A DNA stretch of 64,000 nt from Anarhynchus alexandrinus (lineage: Eukaryota > Chordata > Aves > Charadriiformes > Charadriidae): NCBI GenBank assembly GCA_008711295.1, contig VUYV01000514.1, positions 248,001 to 312,000 on the forward strand, written 5' to 3'. Under the pieces are notes generated by a model, which was given only the letters and a program-made list of their open reading frames with translations, was not told the origin of the DNA and ran no database searches. Position numbers and translations under genes: made by a program. How positions within the stretch are numbered: position 1 is the first letter of the stretch; each line of letters opens with the position of its first letter. This document shows, piece after piece, positions 21,836-34,885 of this stretch.

Positions 21836-24800
21836 GATTTAACAACAATGTGCTTTATTGAGGTCTCATGTTGCTGAGATTTCATTATTCCTACAAAATA
21901 CGCTACCGTTCATTCACTAGTACAGTAAGATTTCAACATCACCATAAATATATCAAACTAGAGATAGGTTCACACTAGCAAAGTTTGGCTCTGAAGTCCA
22001 CATCTAGGAAATGACAAAGTTTGAAGCTGGAGGAAAAATAGTTGTGAGTAAAGGCAAAATGAAACTAGATTATGATCACAGCTTGTGGTATTTTCTGTGT
22101 TATTGTATTTCCTTGCCTTTTTAAAGCACCTTTTGTTAGGTTATACACTAAGAAATGGATTCTTACTTGCATCCAGAGAAGCTTTTATCACAGAGTACAA
22201 AGGAGGCTTTAACACACATTTATACTTCTTCAGCTCTGGAAAAGTCTTCAGGAGTCCTGGACAAAGGGTCTTTAACGGTCCCGATACAGTTTACCGATAC
22301 TTTTATGGCAGTTGTGAACCAACCCCAAGTACACTTTCCCCCTGCTCCCCAGCAGTTATTGATTATTGGGAAGCAAGTAAGAACCTTTAGCTTGCAGAGG
22401 AGGTCTATGACTGGCAAACACATGGTGGGCAGGAGCCACATATGGCTATTTTACCCCGGGCCCAGTGCAGCAAGACAAGCCACAGAGGTCAAGATGCTCA
22501 CAGCCCAATATGTGTGATGGGCAGAGAAAGCTGAGGTTTTGGAGATTATGTGAAGTTTAGGCTTACGACTTAGGTTCAAAGAGTCTGGAAATACTGTAGC
22601 AACAGGGAGGATGAAACATGTACTGGTTATCACATCTGATATTTAGAGACCCCAAAGAGAGGTTAAAATATGCGTGTCCCTCTCTTCTACACGCTGAAAG
22701 ACTTCCCAGTACTATCTAAATCAGTGCCTTGGGCATTAGTGCTGGTGGTTGTTTCTTAAAACTTCCTTTAGGAAGATTGTATTTTCTCAAAGCTTAAGCC
22801 TTCAGCTCCTCAGGACTGAGCCTGCCGTCTTGCTCTGTGTCTAGGCACAAACACACATTGGGGTCACACTTGTACCCTGAGGGCTGCCACTGCAAAACAG
22901 GCAATAGCATGGCCACAGCCTGCACTGGTACACCTCCCCCCATCCTCACCTTCCTCCCTCTGCTGAAGCCAAGGAGCATCAGCACCTCATCTCCATTCCC
23001 TTCACCTCCCAACCTCCACCCCACTCATTATAATATTCTCGTGTTATTTACTGTATCTGTTTCTTTGTCTGTTTAAAGTCTGTTGAGCAATAATATTTGG
23101 TAAAATATTAAGCAAATGAATGCCTGAAGGTTGAGAGGTATCCTTTCACAGTGTGCAAATGATTGTGTCATCCAAGCAGTGTTTTGCTTTCACTGTCCTG
23201 TAACACAACCTGTCTTACAGTTTTGCCCCAACTGCCATGTTCATTCCTGCATCCTGCTTATTTCCAGGAGAGACGTACCATTTTATGCTACTTATATGAG
23301 AAATTATGGGAGTCTTAACTATTGCTATACACTGCTTGTCTCTGATTTCAAGAACACAAAGTCCCTAATAAGACCAATGTACGTATCTTTCAGAGGACAA
23401 CTGAGTGACAAAGTTTTTACCGCCTTACCAGAGTTACCATTTGAATTTCATATCAGCAGTTTCCTTAGCAGAAAAGCTGTTAAGTTGCTGTCAAGAATAA
23501 CATTTTTGTTCCTCAACCATTGCTCCACATCTCCTTCTGCCCACTATTCCCCCAACCAAACCCGTGCCAAGATTGCAACCATTATCTGACTCCTATTGTA
23601 AATTTCAAGTACACGATTTAAGTCACATATTTGCCATGTCTGCACAAGAGCTTTTTAGTATCTTGAGCTCTTTTGGACACCTGTGAAACTTTTTTCTTCA
23701 ACAGTCAAAGCTTGAAGGTATGAAAGCATAGAAACAACTGTCAGACTAGGGTTTACATCATCGAATGCAATGATGCATAAGAGCAGTCAACACTCTATGT
23801 TTTGCAAGAATATGCAAACAAATCCCTGGCACACACAGAAAACTCCATTCCCACAAAGTTTACAACTTTAACACCATTATAAATTGCTTTATCTTGTGAA
23901 TTATCTCTAGCCTGCGTTCTTTTCATGCTGGTTCTATTGCAGCTCAGGATGACCTTCTTATCCACATAAATGTCCAGTCTTTCCTGAGTTTGCTAAAGCT
24001 TTGGCCTGAAAAATATCCCAGGAAAGTGAGTTGCACAGTCCAGCTCCCCACGTGTAAAACCTATTGCTACTTGTCCAAAATCAGTTTACCACCGATTCAA
24101 GCAATGTCCTTATTTCTCCCAACATTTCCTAATAAGGCCCTATTGCCATGCTTGCATCTGTCAGGAGCGAGAACACATCTTGAGACAGCTTTTGAGATGT
24201 CATTTTGTATCAGCGTGGTAGCACGATGGGCAATGCAGGCTTTGTCACCGGGAAGATGGTGCACGTCCTCCCCGAGCTGATTCATTTCTGTCCTTTGGGG
24301 AGAGCCGCGAGAGCGGCACAGAGGCGGCAGCGCAAGTCATGTCGAGAGTCTGAGGTGATTACTCAGCTGCTATTAGCTCTTCGCAGCTCCCTCATTACAA
24401 ATGCAGATCAAAACACCTTGCAACAATGTAATATATGCTTCAAATGTTATAATCCACATTTTTCTGATAAGAAAATGAGACATAAAGGGTCTTACCCTAA
24501 CCATATAATAGAACCAATCAGCAGACTAATGCCTGCTTCAGCTTAGGTGTTCCTCAAAGTATTAGCTGCAAGCAGATTTCAGCAATCCAGACTCCTCAGG
24601 TCACTGAACTAATTTTTTTTTTTTACTATTCTCCCTGTCAATGGAAGCAAAACATATGTCCTTTTAGCAAAAAATGAGTAGGCAAAGAGTTGCACCACCT
24701 GTAGCTAAGATTGCCTGGGTAATACTTGCATTTATAAATTCTCAAAAACTAAAAGTAGGATGTACTATCAGAAAAGACTGATTTTTCCAAATGGAAGATC

Positions 24801-27800
24801 AAATTACCTAAAACAATTTTAAAAATTAAAAAAAGACAGAATTGAGCTGAGAGAAAAGTTTTTAATGTTTCAACACAGAGAAAGGTGATATCGCTCTTCT
24901 CTTTTCATTTTTAATATTTTCACGGTTTATAATAGTAATAATGACATCCAGATTAGGTTTTTCTTGAGAGCTAATAACTGTCTGGGTTAAAGGCTCTGTT
25001 TTACTTCAGGACCTCAACTATGCCATCCAGCCGCTGAGGTTCAAAGCAAGCCCTACCGTGTAGTCCAACTGCCTCAGCTGAAAGATGGAGATCTTCCCAA
25101 GGGAAAAAATCTGTCTCCCACCCAGTGTAGAAAAGCATCAGCTCTTTCTGATTATCTTAGCCTCCAGTGTACTTTAGGCCACTGTGGGAAGAGTATTAGA
25201 GGAGAGATAGAAAACCCGTGTTCTGCTGCTCTTATATGTCCCCAGTCTATTTACGCATAATATTTCCAGGCAAAAGCATGTGACCACGTGCTGTGAGATC
25301 AATGCAAGTCAGACCCACCATGCATAACTTGCATGGACAAAAAGTACCCAAGTAAATGACAGATAAATATCCAGAATTCTCAAAGATTTTCCAGACAAGA
25401 TTTCTGTACTTGGAAATATCAGGAAAAGGCAGAATGAAAGGCTTATGGCTATTTGGAAGCCATCCTCAGTAAGTCATCAGTAAGGGAAAATCATGAAGAA
25501 TTGACTGGTTTTTGTCAGCTTTCTTGTTGTTGGAGCCTGTTCTGCACCTCTCAGAGATGTACAGAAACCAGACTCACAATTAAGTTAGTACCAAAATTTT
25601 CAATGTTTTTTTTTTTCTGTGGGATCAGTTCAGAAAACCCAACAGGAAAGAAGAGGCACAAACTCAGGACCTCATCCTTCCCTGTGTGTCCCATAAAAAT
25701 GTCAGAACATCTGTTTAGCTGCTTTTGGTGTGCACCAGGTACAGGGAGGAGAACTTGCCCCCAGCCAAATGTGATGAGCGTGTTTTAAATCTCCCTTTGG
25801 AGCACCCCAGAGGAGCTGGAGAGGCTCTACATTAAAGGCTACAGGTGTTTTGTACCAGACATACCCGTTTAGAGACTTTGCCCTGATGCTCTTTTTACAA
25901 CATTCTCCTCTAGGATCTTTTTCTGTCTCATATTCTTTTATTGCAGTACCAATTAGCTGAAACAACGATATGAACCCTTCACCCTGCTGTGAATATTAAA
26001 GAATGCTGTGGAATGAAATAGAGAGCACTACCAGAGAAATAAAGTGGATTTTATTAGCCAGAATTAAAGGACGATAGAAGTCTTTTTGGGTTGTCTTGAT
26101 TAACTGCATTTCAGTGAGATTAAGGAAGCCAATTTAGGGAGTGTTATAAATGTATGCACTTGTATATTTGTTAAGTCACCTCATTATGTGTACAGCTCCT
26201 GCACATCAGGACCTTCTATTCGCTGGCACTCTCAAGCTCACATAAAGATCAATAATAAAAAACCCTCTTATCTGCTATGAAATACTTAACTATCCCTTTG
26301 GTATTGTCGTCCACCTGAAAGCAGTCAAAAAAAGGGGGGTTTAAGCTCACTTGACAGAATGGTGCCTTAAGGTACACGAACACTCCAAGAAAAGTGTGTA
26401 GCATTACCCACATCCTCCAGAAATTAAGAACGACCAAGTAATTTAGCTGCCCAGAGAGAACGGAGTAGCTCCTGGTTCAGCCTTTCTTCTGCCTGAGTCT
26501 TTGTGAGCCCTTAAGCATATCACGTAACCTCCACTGTGTTGGGCACCTTGTAAATTGTCAATAGCACTGTTCTACTTCTCCACGCCATGGAAAGAGGATT
26601 ACATACACTGTGATACCCTGTCAATGCAGATCCCATAAGATACCGTTTTCCTTTCTTCTCCATTGCCCCTCTGCTGTACAACTTGCCATCTGCTGGCCAT
26701 GCTCTAAGCACCGTCTTATTCTTCAGCCAACATTTTAAGTAGATTCCCCTCAAAACTCTTTGAACTACTTTCAGCATTAAGACCAGACTTTTGCCTCCTT
26801 TCAGAGCTATCAAGAAATTGGGAGAGGGACCCCATCCCTCTATATCCAGTTAGAAAGCAGTCAAGCCACGCAGGCATGTGTGGATCCTGGGACAGTATGG
26901 GCAGGAGAAGCTCAGTCCTGAACATAGACCTAGCCTCAGCCCTGCTAGCACATGCTAAGTCTGAGCTCACACTGATTTGGAGTTAGGTAGTGATTTTTCA
27001 AGTCATCCTGCACCTCCACAGAGCCTGCTCATTTTGGCATGGGAGCAGCAATCTCACTGGAGGTCACTGGAGCCATCAGGTATATACATCATGGAGCAGG
27101 TACTATGTCATCTCACAAGTACCAGGGTGTTAACTTTGGCTCCTTAATCTCATAGACATCCAAATGTGTTCCTCTTTAAGCAACCACAGCTAATGATCAA
27201 TGAATGACACCAATGACCAGATGTCATTTTCTCCTATTTTGTAGTAGACGGATTCACAGTATTAAAACCAGGATATAACCAAAAACCTCCCGATTTGGAT
27301 ACAGTGGTTTTTTATAAAATGTCATCATTTTTTGCCACATCTGGGAGGTTGATTTGCAACATACTTGTCCTCCTGATAATAGAAAACCAGAGAGATGTTA
27401 AAAAGCTTCCTCCCCTGCAAATTAGAAGAGAGCAGTTTCCAGCAATGCTGCTTCTTCCCCAGAGAGAAAAAGCCCACCCTGTAATGATTGTAGAAGGTCT
27501 TATTTAAATGGTTTTAAAACAATGGGAAGGAGAAAAAGGGAGTGAAAAAAAGGACATTTAAGTGTTCCAAAACTTTGAACAGATTTGTTCTTCTCATGTT
27601 GATGCACACTGTGCAGCATTAGATCACATGCTGCTAATATCATGTTGATTTATGGTCTGCATAAATGGAAATAAATGGTATTTTCTGTTACCCAGAGAAT
27701 AATAGATGGCCCTGGAATGAACACAACACCACATTCACACAACAGACTCTGTTCATGTCACAAGCAAGGGGAGTGCAACTTTGTAAGGGCTCTCTCTGCC

Positions 27801-28249
27801 ATTCCCACCAAAAATCTTTGATACCCACTGATTTTAATGAGTAGGAGTGGACATTTAGGACAGCATTTTCCAAAGTGTCTGGATGATTTAGGAACCAAAG
27901 CTATGGTATAACAAAGCAGGGGAAACGTTGGGTGAATTTCTCCCTTGAATGAGAAACTGGAGACTCCCCAGATCTTTCCACAAAGTTCACCAGCTGCTCA
28001 AGTTGGTCGGGATCCTCTGCGTCATTTCCTCCACTTCCCTTCCCCACAAGCAACCTCAGGGCTTCTTCTCATCACTTTCCTCCTGGCCTGAGTGAGTGAC
28101 TTGAGCTCCCTCTTCAGAAAGACGAGGTCCCCCCTTCAAACGTGGTATGAGCATTTAGACATGGGAGAGCTAAACCTCTCGGCCAGTGAAACCCCATGCC
28201 ACCTTTGAAACTGTGACTTTGGACACTAAATCACTCTGAAATGTTTTGA
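21836..28249. other. Long single-copy non-coding stretch
   Basis: No recognised gene. Items of minor interest are the 120-codon frame at 22155, a minus-strand EF-hand-like string near 22800-22845, and a faint MIR-like run near 24460. T runs occur near 24608 and 25606. Confidence 0.5.
22155..22517 (+). CDS. 120-codon ATG open reading frame, unidentified
   Basis: The frame starts MDSYLHPEKLLSQSTKEA and runs to a stop at 22515-22517. Its first 74 codons, up to ...LLIIGKQ, end exactly at a donor-like site (AAGCAA then gtaaga). The composition is protein-like. A second plus-strand frame is open for about 100 codons over the same bases, which weakens the case. No TATA box, CpG island or acceptor supports a start here. 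No domain is recognised. It is probably chance or a relic. Confidence 0.15.
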   Translation: MDSYLHPEKLLSQSTKEALTHIYTSSALEKSSGVLDKGSLTVPIQFTDTFMAVVNQPQVHFPPAPQQLLIIGKQVRTFSLQRRSMTGKHMVGRSHIWLFYPGPSAARQATEVKMLTAQYV

Positions 28250-28452
28250 GAACTTACCCATAGTGCCTAGCAGTTAAAACTTCAGCTCCAGCACAGTGTG
28301 TGATTATGGGCATACGAGCAAAAGCAATGAGTTACTTTGGTTTAATGACTCATTATTTAAGCTAATAGGTTTTACTCTACAACCAGGGAGGGTAAGTTTG
28401 TGCAACTAGCCAGTCACCATCGCTCAGCTGATGAGCAATACCCTGGTAAGAT
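28250..28452. repeat. Direct repeat copy 1 (203 bp), flank of the CR1 insertion
   Basis: This block is repeated, as far as I can read without mismatch, at 28600-28802. It ends ccctggtaagat and runs straight into the CR1 tail. The copies are separated only by the CR1 piece and one N, which points to an assembly artefact rather than a biological duplication. Confidence 0.9.
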
Positions 28453-28598
28453 CATAGAATCATAGAATGGTTTAGGTTGGAAAGGACCTTGAAGATCATC
28501 GAGTTCCAACCCCCCTGCCATAGGCAGGGACACCTCCCACTAGACCAGGTTGCCCAAGGCCACGTCCAGCCTGGCCTTGAACACCTCCAGGGATGGGG
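28453..28598 (-). mobile_element. CR1 LINE 3' end, cut off by a one-base gap
   Basis: The left edge has the CR1 tail in reverse (atcatagaatcatagaatgg). Next comes the CR1 3' untranslated region: aaaggaccttgaagatcat, the 'ccaacccccctgccataggc' segment, 'ggttgcccaaggccacgtcc' and 'gaacacctccagggatgggg'. The match is close to the consensus I recall, so this is a young insertion. It is interrupted at the N, so its true length is unknown. Confidence 0.93.
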
Positions 28599-28599
28599 N
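28599..28599. other. Single-N assembly gap
   Basis: One N joins the CR1-bearing piece to a piece that begins again 203 bp upstream of the insertion and lacks CR1. A single N here is a placeholder between contigs whose real relation was not resolved. Confidence 0.9.
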
Positions 28600-28802
28600 G
28601 AACTTACCCATAGTGCCTAGCAGTTAAAACTTCAGCTCCAGCACAGTGTGTGATTATGGGCATACGAGCAAAAGCAATGAGTTACTTTGGTTTAATGACT
28701 CATTATTTAAGCTAATAGGTTTTACTCTACAACCAGGGAGGGTAAGTTTGTGCAACTAGCCAGTCACCATCGCTCAGCTGATGAGCAATACCCTGGTAAG
28801 AT
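28600..28802. repeat. Direct repeat copy 2 (203 bp), apparent empty site
   Basis: Same sequence as 28250-28452, but the ccctggtaagat end continues into gtggcaacc with no CR1. Read together the two copies give a filled and an empty version of one insertion site. Confidence 0.9.
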
Positions 28803-31800
28803 GTGGCAACCTTGTTGCTTTTGAACATCTGCCTACACACTCCTCCATTATAATGGGGCCTAATAGAGCTCCAAATAGCTTGGGTTCCAAAACAATCTCA
28901 AACAAAACTTCTCCTTTAATAGACTTACAGCACTGCCAAAACATTCACATTTCAGGCTGAAAGACTGAGTATTTAACCTCAGGACACAGATGATTTTCTG
29001 TTATTGTTGCTGTTGGCAGAGAAGGGAAGGTTAAATAAGTTTGAGACAATTTCATTTTTGATTCTGTATAAATATAGTCATGTCCATAGTGTTTTCTATT
29101 TCTCTGGTTAGATGATTAAAACCTTACCATTAATGTGTGTGAAATTCCATATTGTAATTACAGGAACAGCTGGTAAAGCCACATACTATTAAGGTTGCCT
29201 GATGCTTCACATATTAAGATTTTGCTTCCTTATGGACAAGTTTGCACTACAGCTGAATTCTTATCTTTATTTTTGCTTCCTGACATGCTTGCATCTTAAT
29301 TGTACAACCTTTATGGGTTTTTTTTGTGTGTTATGAATATACAATTGATTCCCAAATATATTAATAGAACACTGAAATTATTGACACCTACTCATACTTC
29401 CTTGAACAGGTATTATTATACGACATGTTCACACACTGATGACAATTAAAAGATCTAACAGTTCAACCAAGTCCAATAAAGATTGGTATGCCATCACTGT
29501 ACGTTATTCATTTTACTTGGCCACTATATCCCAGTAGGCATAAGTAAGAGGAATTTAAGAAGATAAAATTTATATAACCACTGCCCTGTCATACCCAGTA
29601 TCTGACAGGGGCCAGTACCTGATACTCCAGAGGAAGGTGAAAACTGACAACAGCGTAACTGGATGGTTGGGCTTGCAGTGTAGTGGGGAAAACGTCCTCA
29701 ATGCTCCTTATCTTCTGGAATTGACAGAGCCAGGAGAAGGAATTAATATAAACCCTTAACTTTGCTCTGATGTTCTGTGCTCTCTTAGTCACAGGGGTGT
29801 AAGCACAGGAAAAATACCAGCTCCCTCCCCATTGCTTGCAATAAAACTAGAATCCTAATACAAATCCTTTCAAAACAGGCATTTTTGAAATTTCCCTACA
29901 GTGGAACCACACTAACTTAAGCCACCACTGAAAGGGTCAGATTCCTTGATCTCCAGGGACTTCAGTTACTATGGCTCAAAAGCCTGAGAGGACAAACTTA
30001 TTTCACAGATTTCACAGAAATCAAACAAACTTATGCAAACTCATGCAGGCACATATGCGCAGTTCCTCTTCAGTTGCCACAGCTAAATTTGACAGGGATC
30101 ATGAATCACAGCCCACAGTGACACAAAACCACTCACACAGTCACTAATGAAAGCAAACTTGTGCCTACTTTCCAACAGACATTTACCAAAGCAAAATGCA
30201 GGAATACACTAATTAGGACTACGATATATGCTGGATATATGCTTCATGCTGGCAGATATTCTCTACTTGGAGAACTTGGTAGAGTAGGTGAGGGAGAGGA
30301 AGGGTAGAAAGTGATACAGAGAGAAAGTTAAGTGAAATCTCCAGGGTTCCTTAACAAATAAAAACTAGGGTCCAGGACAGAGGTTTTCTAAACGCCTTCC
30401 TGCTGAGAAGTTTATATAGGAATATTCAGTTTCTCAGGGAGGAGGTAAATGAGAAGGAAGTTCATTTCTTCCACTACAACTTTAATAAGGAAATAAGCCT
30501 CCATTATCTTATTTCTTTAGCATTTTCATTAAAAAGTGAAGCCAAACCTACCAAGGCAGACACAGCTGAAGCAAAGCTAACCTAAATAACCTCTTGGCTG
30601 CAGCTTCATTTCATCAAGGTCAGCCACTAATACATATATATATAATTTATGTGTATTTACATTAGAATATCACAGTTAATAGCAGAACTGTAAAAAATGA
30701 AACAATTCCATCTTTACAAAGAGAAACACTTCAACTAACCACCTCAATACTTCCAAAGGAAAACCAAAAGAAACAATGTTCTGCTTTTGACCAAAAATAA
30801 TTTTTGATTTTCAAACAGAATCTGCAGCACTGGTGAGTTCTACTTATTTCAGGGCAATTACAGTGCAGGAACTAGCTCATAAATAGATTTTCTCCAAATA
30901 ACATCCCTATTTTTTGATACTCGTTGAAATTTGTTAGACTGGAATTGTCCAAACACAACTTTCCCTTTCTTGAAAATAGTTTACTTCTATTCAGGTAAAG
31001 CTAAAACCAGAAAGGTAGAACTGAAAGCAGAGCTACCACAGGACTTCAGAAGCCCAGCCCTGAGTACAGTTCGGATTCATCCAGGACAGATAAATTGCAC
31101 GCATACAGAACAACTCTCTGCCGCATGGATGTCATCCAGGTAGACTCAATACCGCTGCAATCTAGAGCGGCTCTAAACCTCATCTTCATTTTTGCACACA
31201 GGCAGTTTAGCCAGGGAGATTTTTCTTCTGATGCAGGGGAAAGGAGGAATGTGCCATCAGTTTGTCACAGAGCCCCAGGGATTGACTGAGGAGCCAGCAG
31301 CGTGATCTGGCTTCTAGAAGCCCACCTCACTGATCGGGGCAAGAAACCCAGACGATAAACCCACGAGATTAGAAGGAAAGTTCAGGACAGTTCTCATTCA
31401 AACAGGCATTACATATGTCTACCTTTAGGTAGCTGAAGCACAGCCAGCAGAGAGGAGTTGCCTGTGTTATTTTTCTCCTCCTCTGCACTTTTTGAGAAGA
31501 GGCCATCCGACACTTGGCTGGGGAATGTCACGCTTTTCAGGCAAGTGGATCACTCCCCTGGTTAGGAAGAGCCCTCTTTCAGCTGTGCTGCAGGTTTGGT
31601 GTGCTGGGGAACAGGGACTCTTCTCCAGATACCAAAGTATTTCCTTTAACTACTCAAACACGGTTGCTCCTGCAAGTTGGGTGGTACAGTACAATATGAC
31701 AGCTCTTCTTTTTAAGTCGCAACACTCTACATAATACAGATCCCCAGAGAGATCTGAGTGCTGCGTTTTATTGCACTTTAAAAACACTGTGCTAATAAAT

Positions 31801-34247
31801 TCCAGTCTCATATAAACTACATGGACAGAAGTGCTCTGCCCATGCAATCTGCCTGCCCAGTAGAAAATGTGTGTTATTCTGAAAAAGTCCACAGCTTAAG
31901 GTTCCTCACTGGAGCGGTACAAATGAAAGGAAGAGCTGTGTTACTGTTTCTCCCCTTGGAAAATAAGGGCATCACAAAATATGCCAGATATAATAACTCA
32001 TGGACTTATGGCTCCAGTGTTCTTGCATAGTTTCTTTTATTTGCAGATTACATTCTCTACCTGGTTTATTCTAAAAATATTCCCTGCAGATTCTTTTTTA
32101 TTCTCTCCTCAAAATAACAATGCCCCCAAAAGTCTTCAGAATTTGCTTTTTTTAAATTTTAAATGAGCATGAAAGCTTCTTTTTGTTTTCTCAAAATTTC
32201 TTCCATTTCACATTATAACCAACTCACACAACTAGATCAAATCTAAACTGGAAAATTCAATTATCTATCCTCTTATATTTTGCAGTTAAACAGCTTTTCT
32301 GAAGGCTAAACTCCTACCTCACAAGAAAATAAGTTTCTCGTGAGGCCAGAAATTCTAAAATAAAATGAGAAATGGGAGAGAAATGGGTATGGTACCAGCC
32401 TTAAAGTTTTCCATTTTATGTTCAACAGATCCCACTGTCCCAGATCCTCCTGACTCAGAAAAACACAGCTGCTCACCTTGTCAGTTAAGCTTGCCATAGC
32501 CTTCCTTCCTTAATCTGTTGGGGTAATGCTGTGTTATTTTCTTACAGCAGTCAGTTTATTTAACCTCTTTCACTTGTGTCTCCATCCTAGGCTCAGATTA
32601 ATCAGATCACATTCTGTTCCTCTATCCTTCCTTTCTTGCATGCATCCAAATCCCCTTTTTGGTCTTCAAGAGGGCCCTTGTGATCAGCGGGGACTTTCAG
32701 GCAGCTGGTCCCCCGTGCAGCGCTCCACCTGGCTGGCAGCGATAGAGATTTCATCAAGAGGATGCTGATTTCGTGGCTCAGGTCTGGCCCAGTTGTGTTT
32801 TCTCTGCCCCTGTTCCCCAAGAAAAGCATTCCTCATTCAGAACGATTGGAAAGCAGCAGAGGGACTTTGAAAATTGGTTTCCCAGCTTCTAGCTAGAACC
32901 AAATCTCCTCCAACACAGAGGAAAGAAAGGCAAGGACTTCTCTAATAATTTCATAAAACTGTTGTAAACAGCCAGCCAGCATTTAGGTCCGTTACTGTAA
33001 TTCTGAGCTAGTTTATTCAGCTTCCCACACTGTGATGCATTTGGCTACTAAAAACTTTCAATTATGTGCTCAGCACAGGAGCTGAGTTAGGAGACCAGCA
33101 TCCCTCACTGGGTGCAGACCTCTGCAACGTGCAGATCTCATGAGGGCTCAGCTCTTCTCTTTTGCACCCGCTCTGCTGATTCTCCTTCATCTCCAACAGG
33201 CATTCAGATATTAATATCATTCTTTGTGAATGGTAAATCCATGGACACCTGGAGACAAAGGAAAATGCTATTCAGGATACACAAACCCAGCAAATGAACC
33301 GCATAACCCTTTCTTCCCTCCTCTGGTATGGTTACACTCACACTGGCATAAGGTGTACATCTGATATCTTTATATCTATAAAGTTATTCCTGTGTGGGAA
33401 AGGAAAACAATTTTATACCCTTACAGTCAAATCCTCCCCAAGGTGTTTACTCTGTGACTCTCTATATAACAAAACCATCCTTCCCAGATGAACTGTGCAC
33501 CAGTGAAGCCCTGGTGGGTAGATGAGGCTGAATGAGAAGTAAATAAGCATTCGTGAAAGCCTGTATCACCACTCGGCCTAAATATTTGCTCTTTACTGCG
33601 GGTGGAATCTGCTCTTGGGAATGGGTCAGATTTATGCATATTCTGATCCTCAGTTGGAGCACAGCCCCACTGCAAGCATCCTCTGGGCAGGAGCTCAGCA
33701 GGCCACCCCAAACCCAGTGGTACGTGCCACCAGCTCCTCTCTCCTGCCTTCACTCGCCAAGGCTTCTACAGCTAATAAAAGCTCTTACTCTGCACTCCTG
33801 CTCTAACCCCTACATGGCTACAAAACAAAGTTCAGAGCCTCTATGAAAGGATTTCCCTTCTAATGACCATCCCTCTTGATTAAAGGAGGGTGACAAAAAG
33901 ACAAATTTTTGTAAATCACAAAAAACTTGGGTCTTAGTTTAGTTTCATTGTCCATGAGATTTCAAGTAACCACATTTCAGGACAGATACAGTGGGGTTCA
34001 TCTCTTGTGCTGCAAGGCATCCAAAGGTAGATGCCTACATCTAAGTTGGGCATATTGGCTTGCTGTACAGTCAAAGGAGAGAAAGGATGGTTCATCTCAT
34101 CTTCTTTAGTTGCCCATCTGTGGAAGAGATCCAAATAAGTTGCAAATCCAAATAAAATCCAAATAAGCCTGCAAATAAGTTTTTCTGTATAAAAGGACTC
34201 TACAATAATGTGGTAAACCTTAGACAGCTAACTTTTGGAGTTTTGGA
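28803..34247. other. Long single-copy non-coding stretch
   Basis: AT-leaning DNA with a short TA microsatellite near 30633-30646. Reading frames are short and overlap on both strands. No gene, splice-bounded frame of note or recent repeat is seen. Confidence 0.6.
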
Positions 34248-34885
34248 AGCTCGACGTGACCCAGCAATGTGCGCTTACAGCCCAGAAGTCCAACTGTACC
34301 TTGGGCTGCATCAAAAGAAGTGTGGCCAGCAGGTCGAGGGAGGTGATTCTGCCCCTCTACTCCACTTTCATGAGACTCCACACAGTACTGCCCCCAACAT
34401 AAGAAGGATGTGAACCTGTTGGAACTAGTCCAGAGGAGGGCCATGAAGGTGATCTGAGGGCTGGAGCACCTCTCCTACGAAGACAGGCTGAGAAAGTTGG
34501 AGTTGTTCAGCCTGGAGAAGAGAAGGCTTCAGGGAGAACTTATAGCAGCCTTCCAGGACCCAAAAGGGGCCTACAAGAAAGCTGGAGAGGGACTTTTTAC
34601 AAGGGCATGTAGTGATAGAACAAGGGGTAATGGCTTTAAACTGAAAGGGGGTAGATTTAGAATTGATATTAGGAAGAAATTTTTCACTATGAGGGTGATG
34701 AAGTACTGGAACAGGTTGCCCAGAGAAGCTGTGGATCTCCCATCCCTGGAAGTGTTCAAGGCCAGGTTGGATGGTGCTTTGAGTATCCTGGTCTAATGGG
34801 AGGTGTCCCTGCCCATGGCATGGGGGTTGGAACTAGATGATCTTTAAGGTCCCTTCCAACACAAACTATTCTATAATTCTATGAT
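34248..34885 (+). mobile_element. CR1 LINE copy, 5'-truncated with internal deletions
   Basis: The copy enters CR1 ORF2 at the 'cagcaatgtgcgcttacagc' block and runs to the 3' tail (attctataattctatgat). Recognisable coding blocks are LFSLEKRRLQGELIAAFQ, DRTRGNGFKLKGG and LPREAVDLPSLEVFKARL. Between about 34370 and 34420 the segment encoding 'RPHLEYC...W' is shortened, and the frame is broken near 34455. It covers the same 3' portion as the copy at 12190 but is shorter. It is non-functional. Confidence 0.94.

Noticed and set aside
24460..24540. Fourth MIR relic
   Set aside because: Only a short 'gataagaaaatgagacataaa' resemblance; the rest of the MIR core is missing.
28250..28802. Genuine tandem duplication of 203 bp
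   Set aside because: The copies are identical and separated by an assembly N, with CR1 in only one; unmerged haplotypes explain this more simply, pending read evidence.
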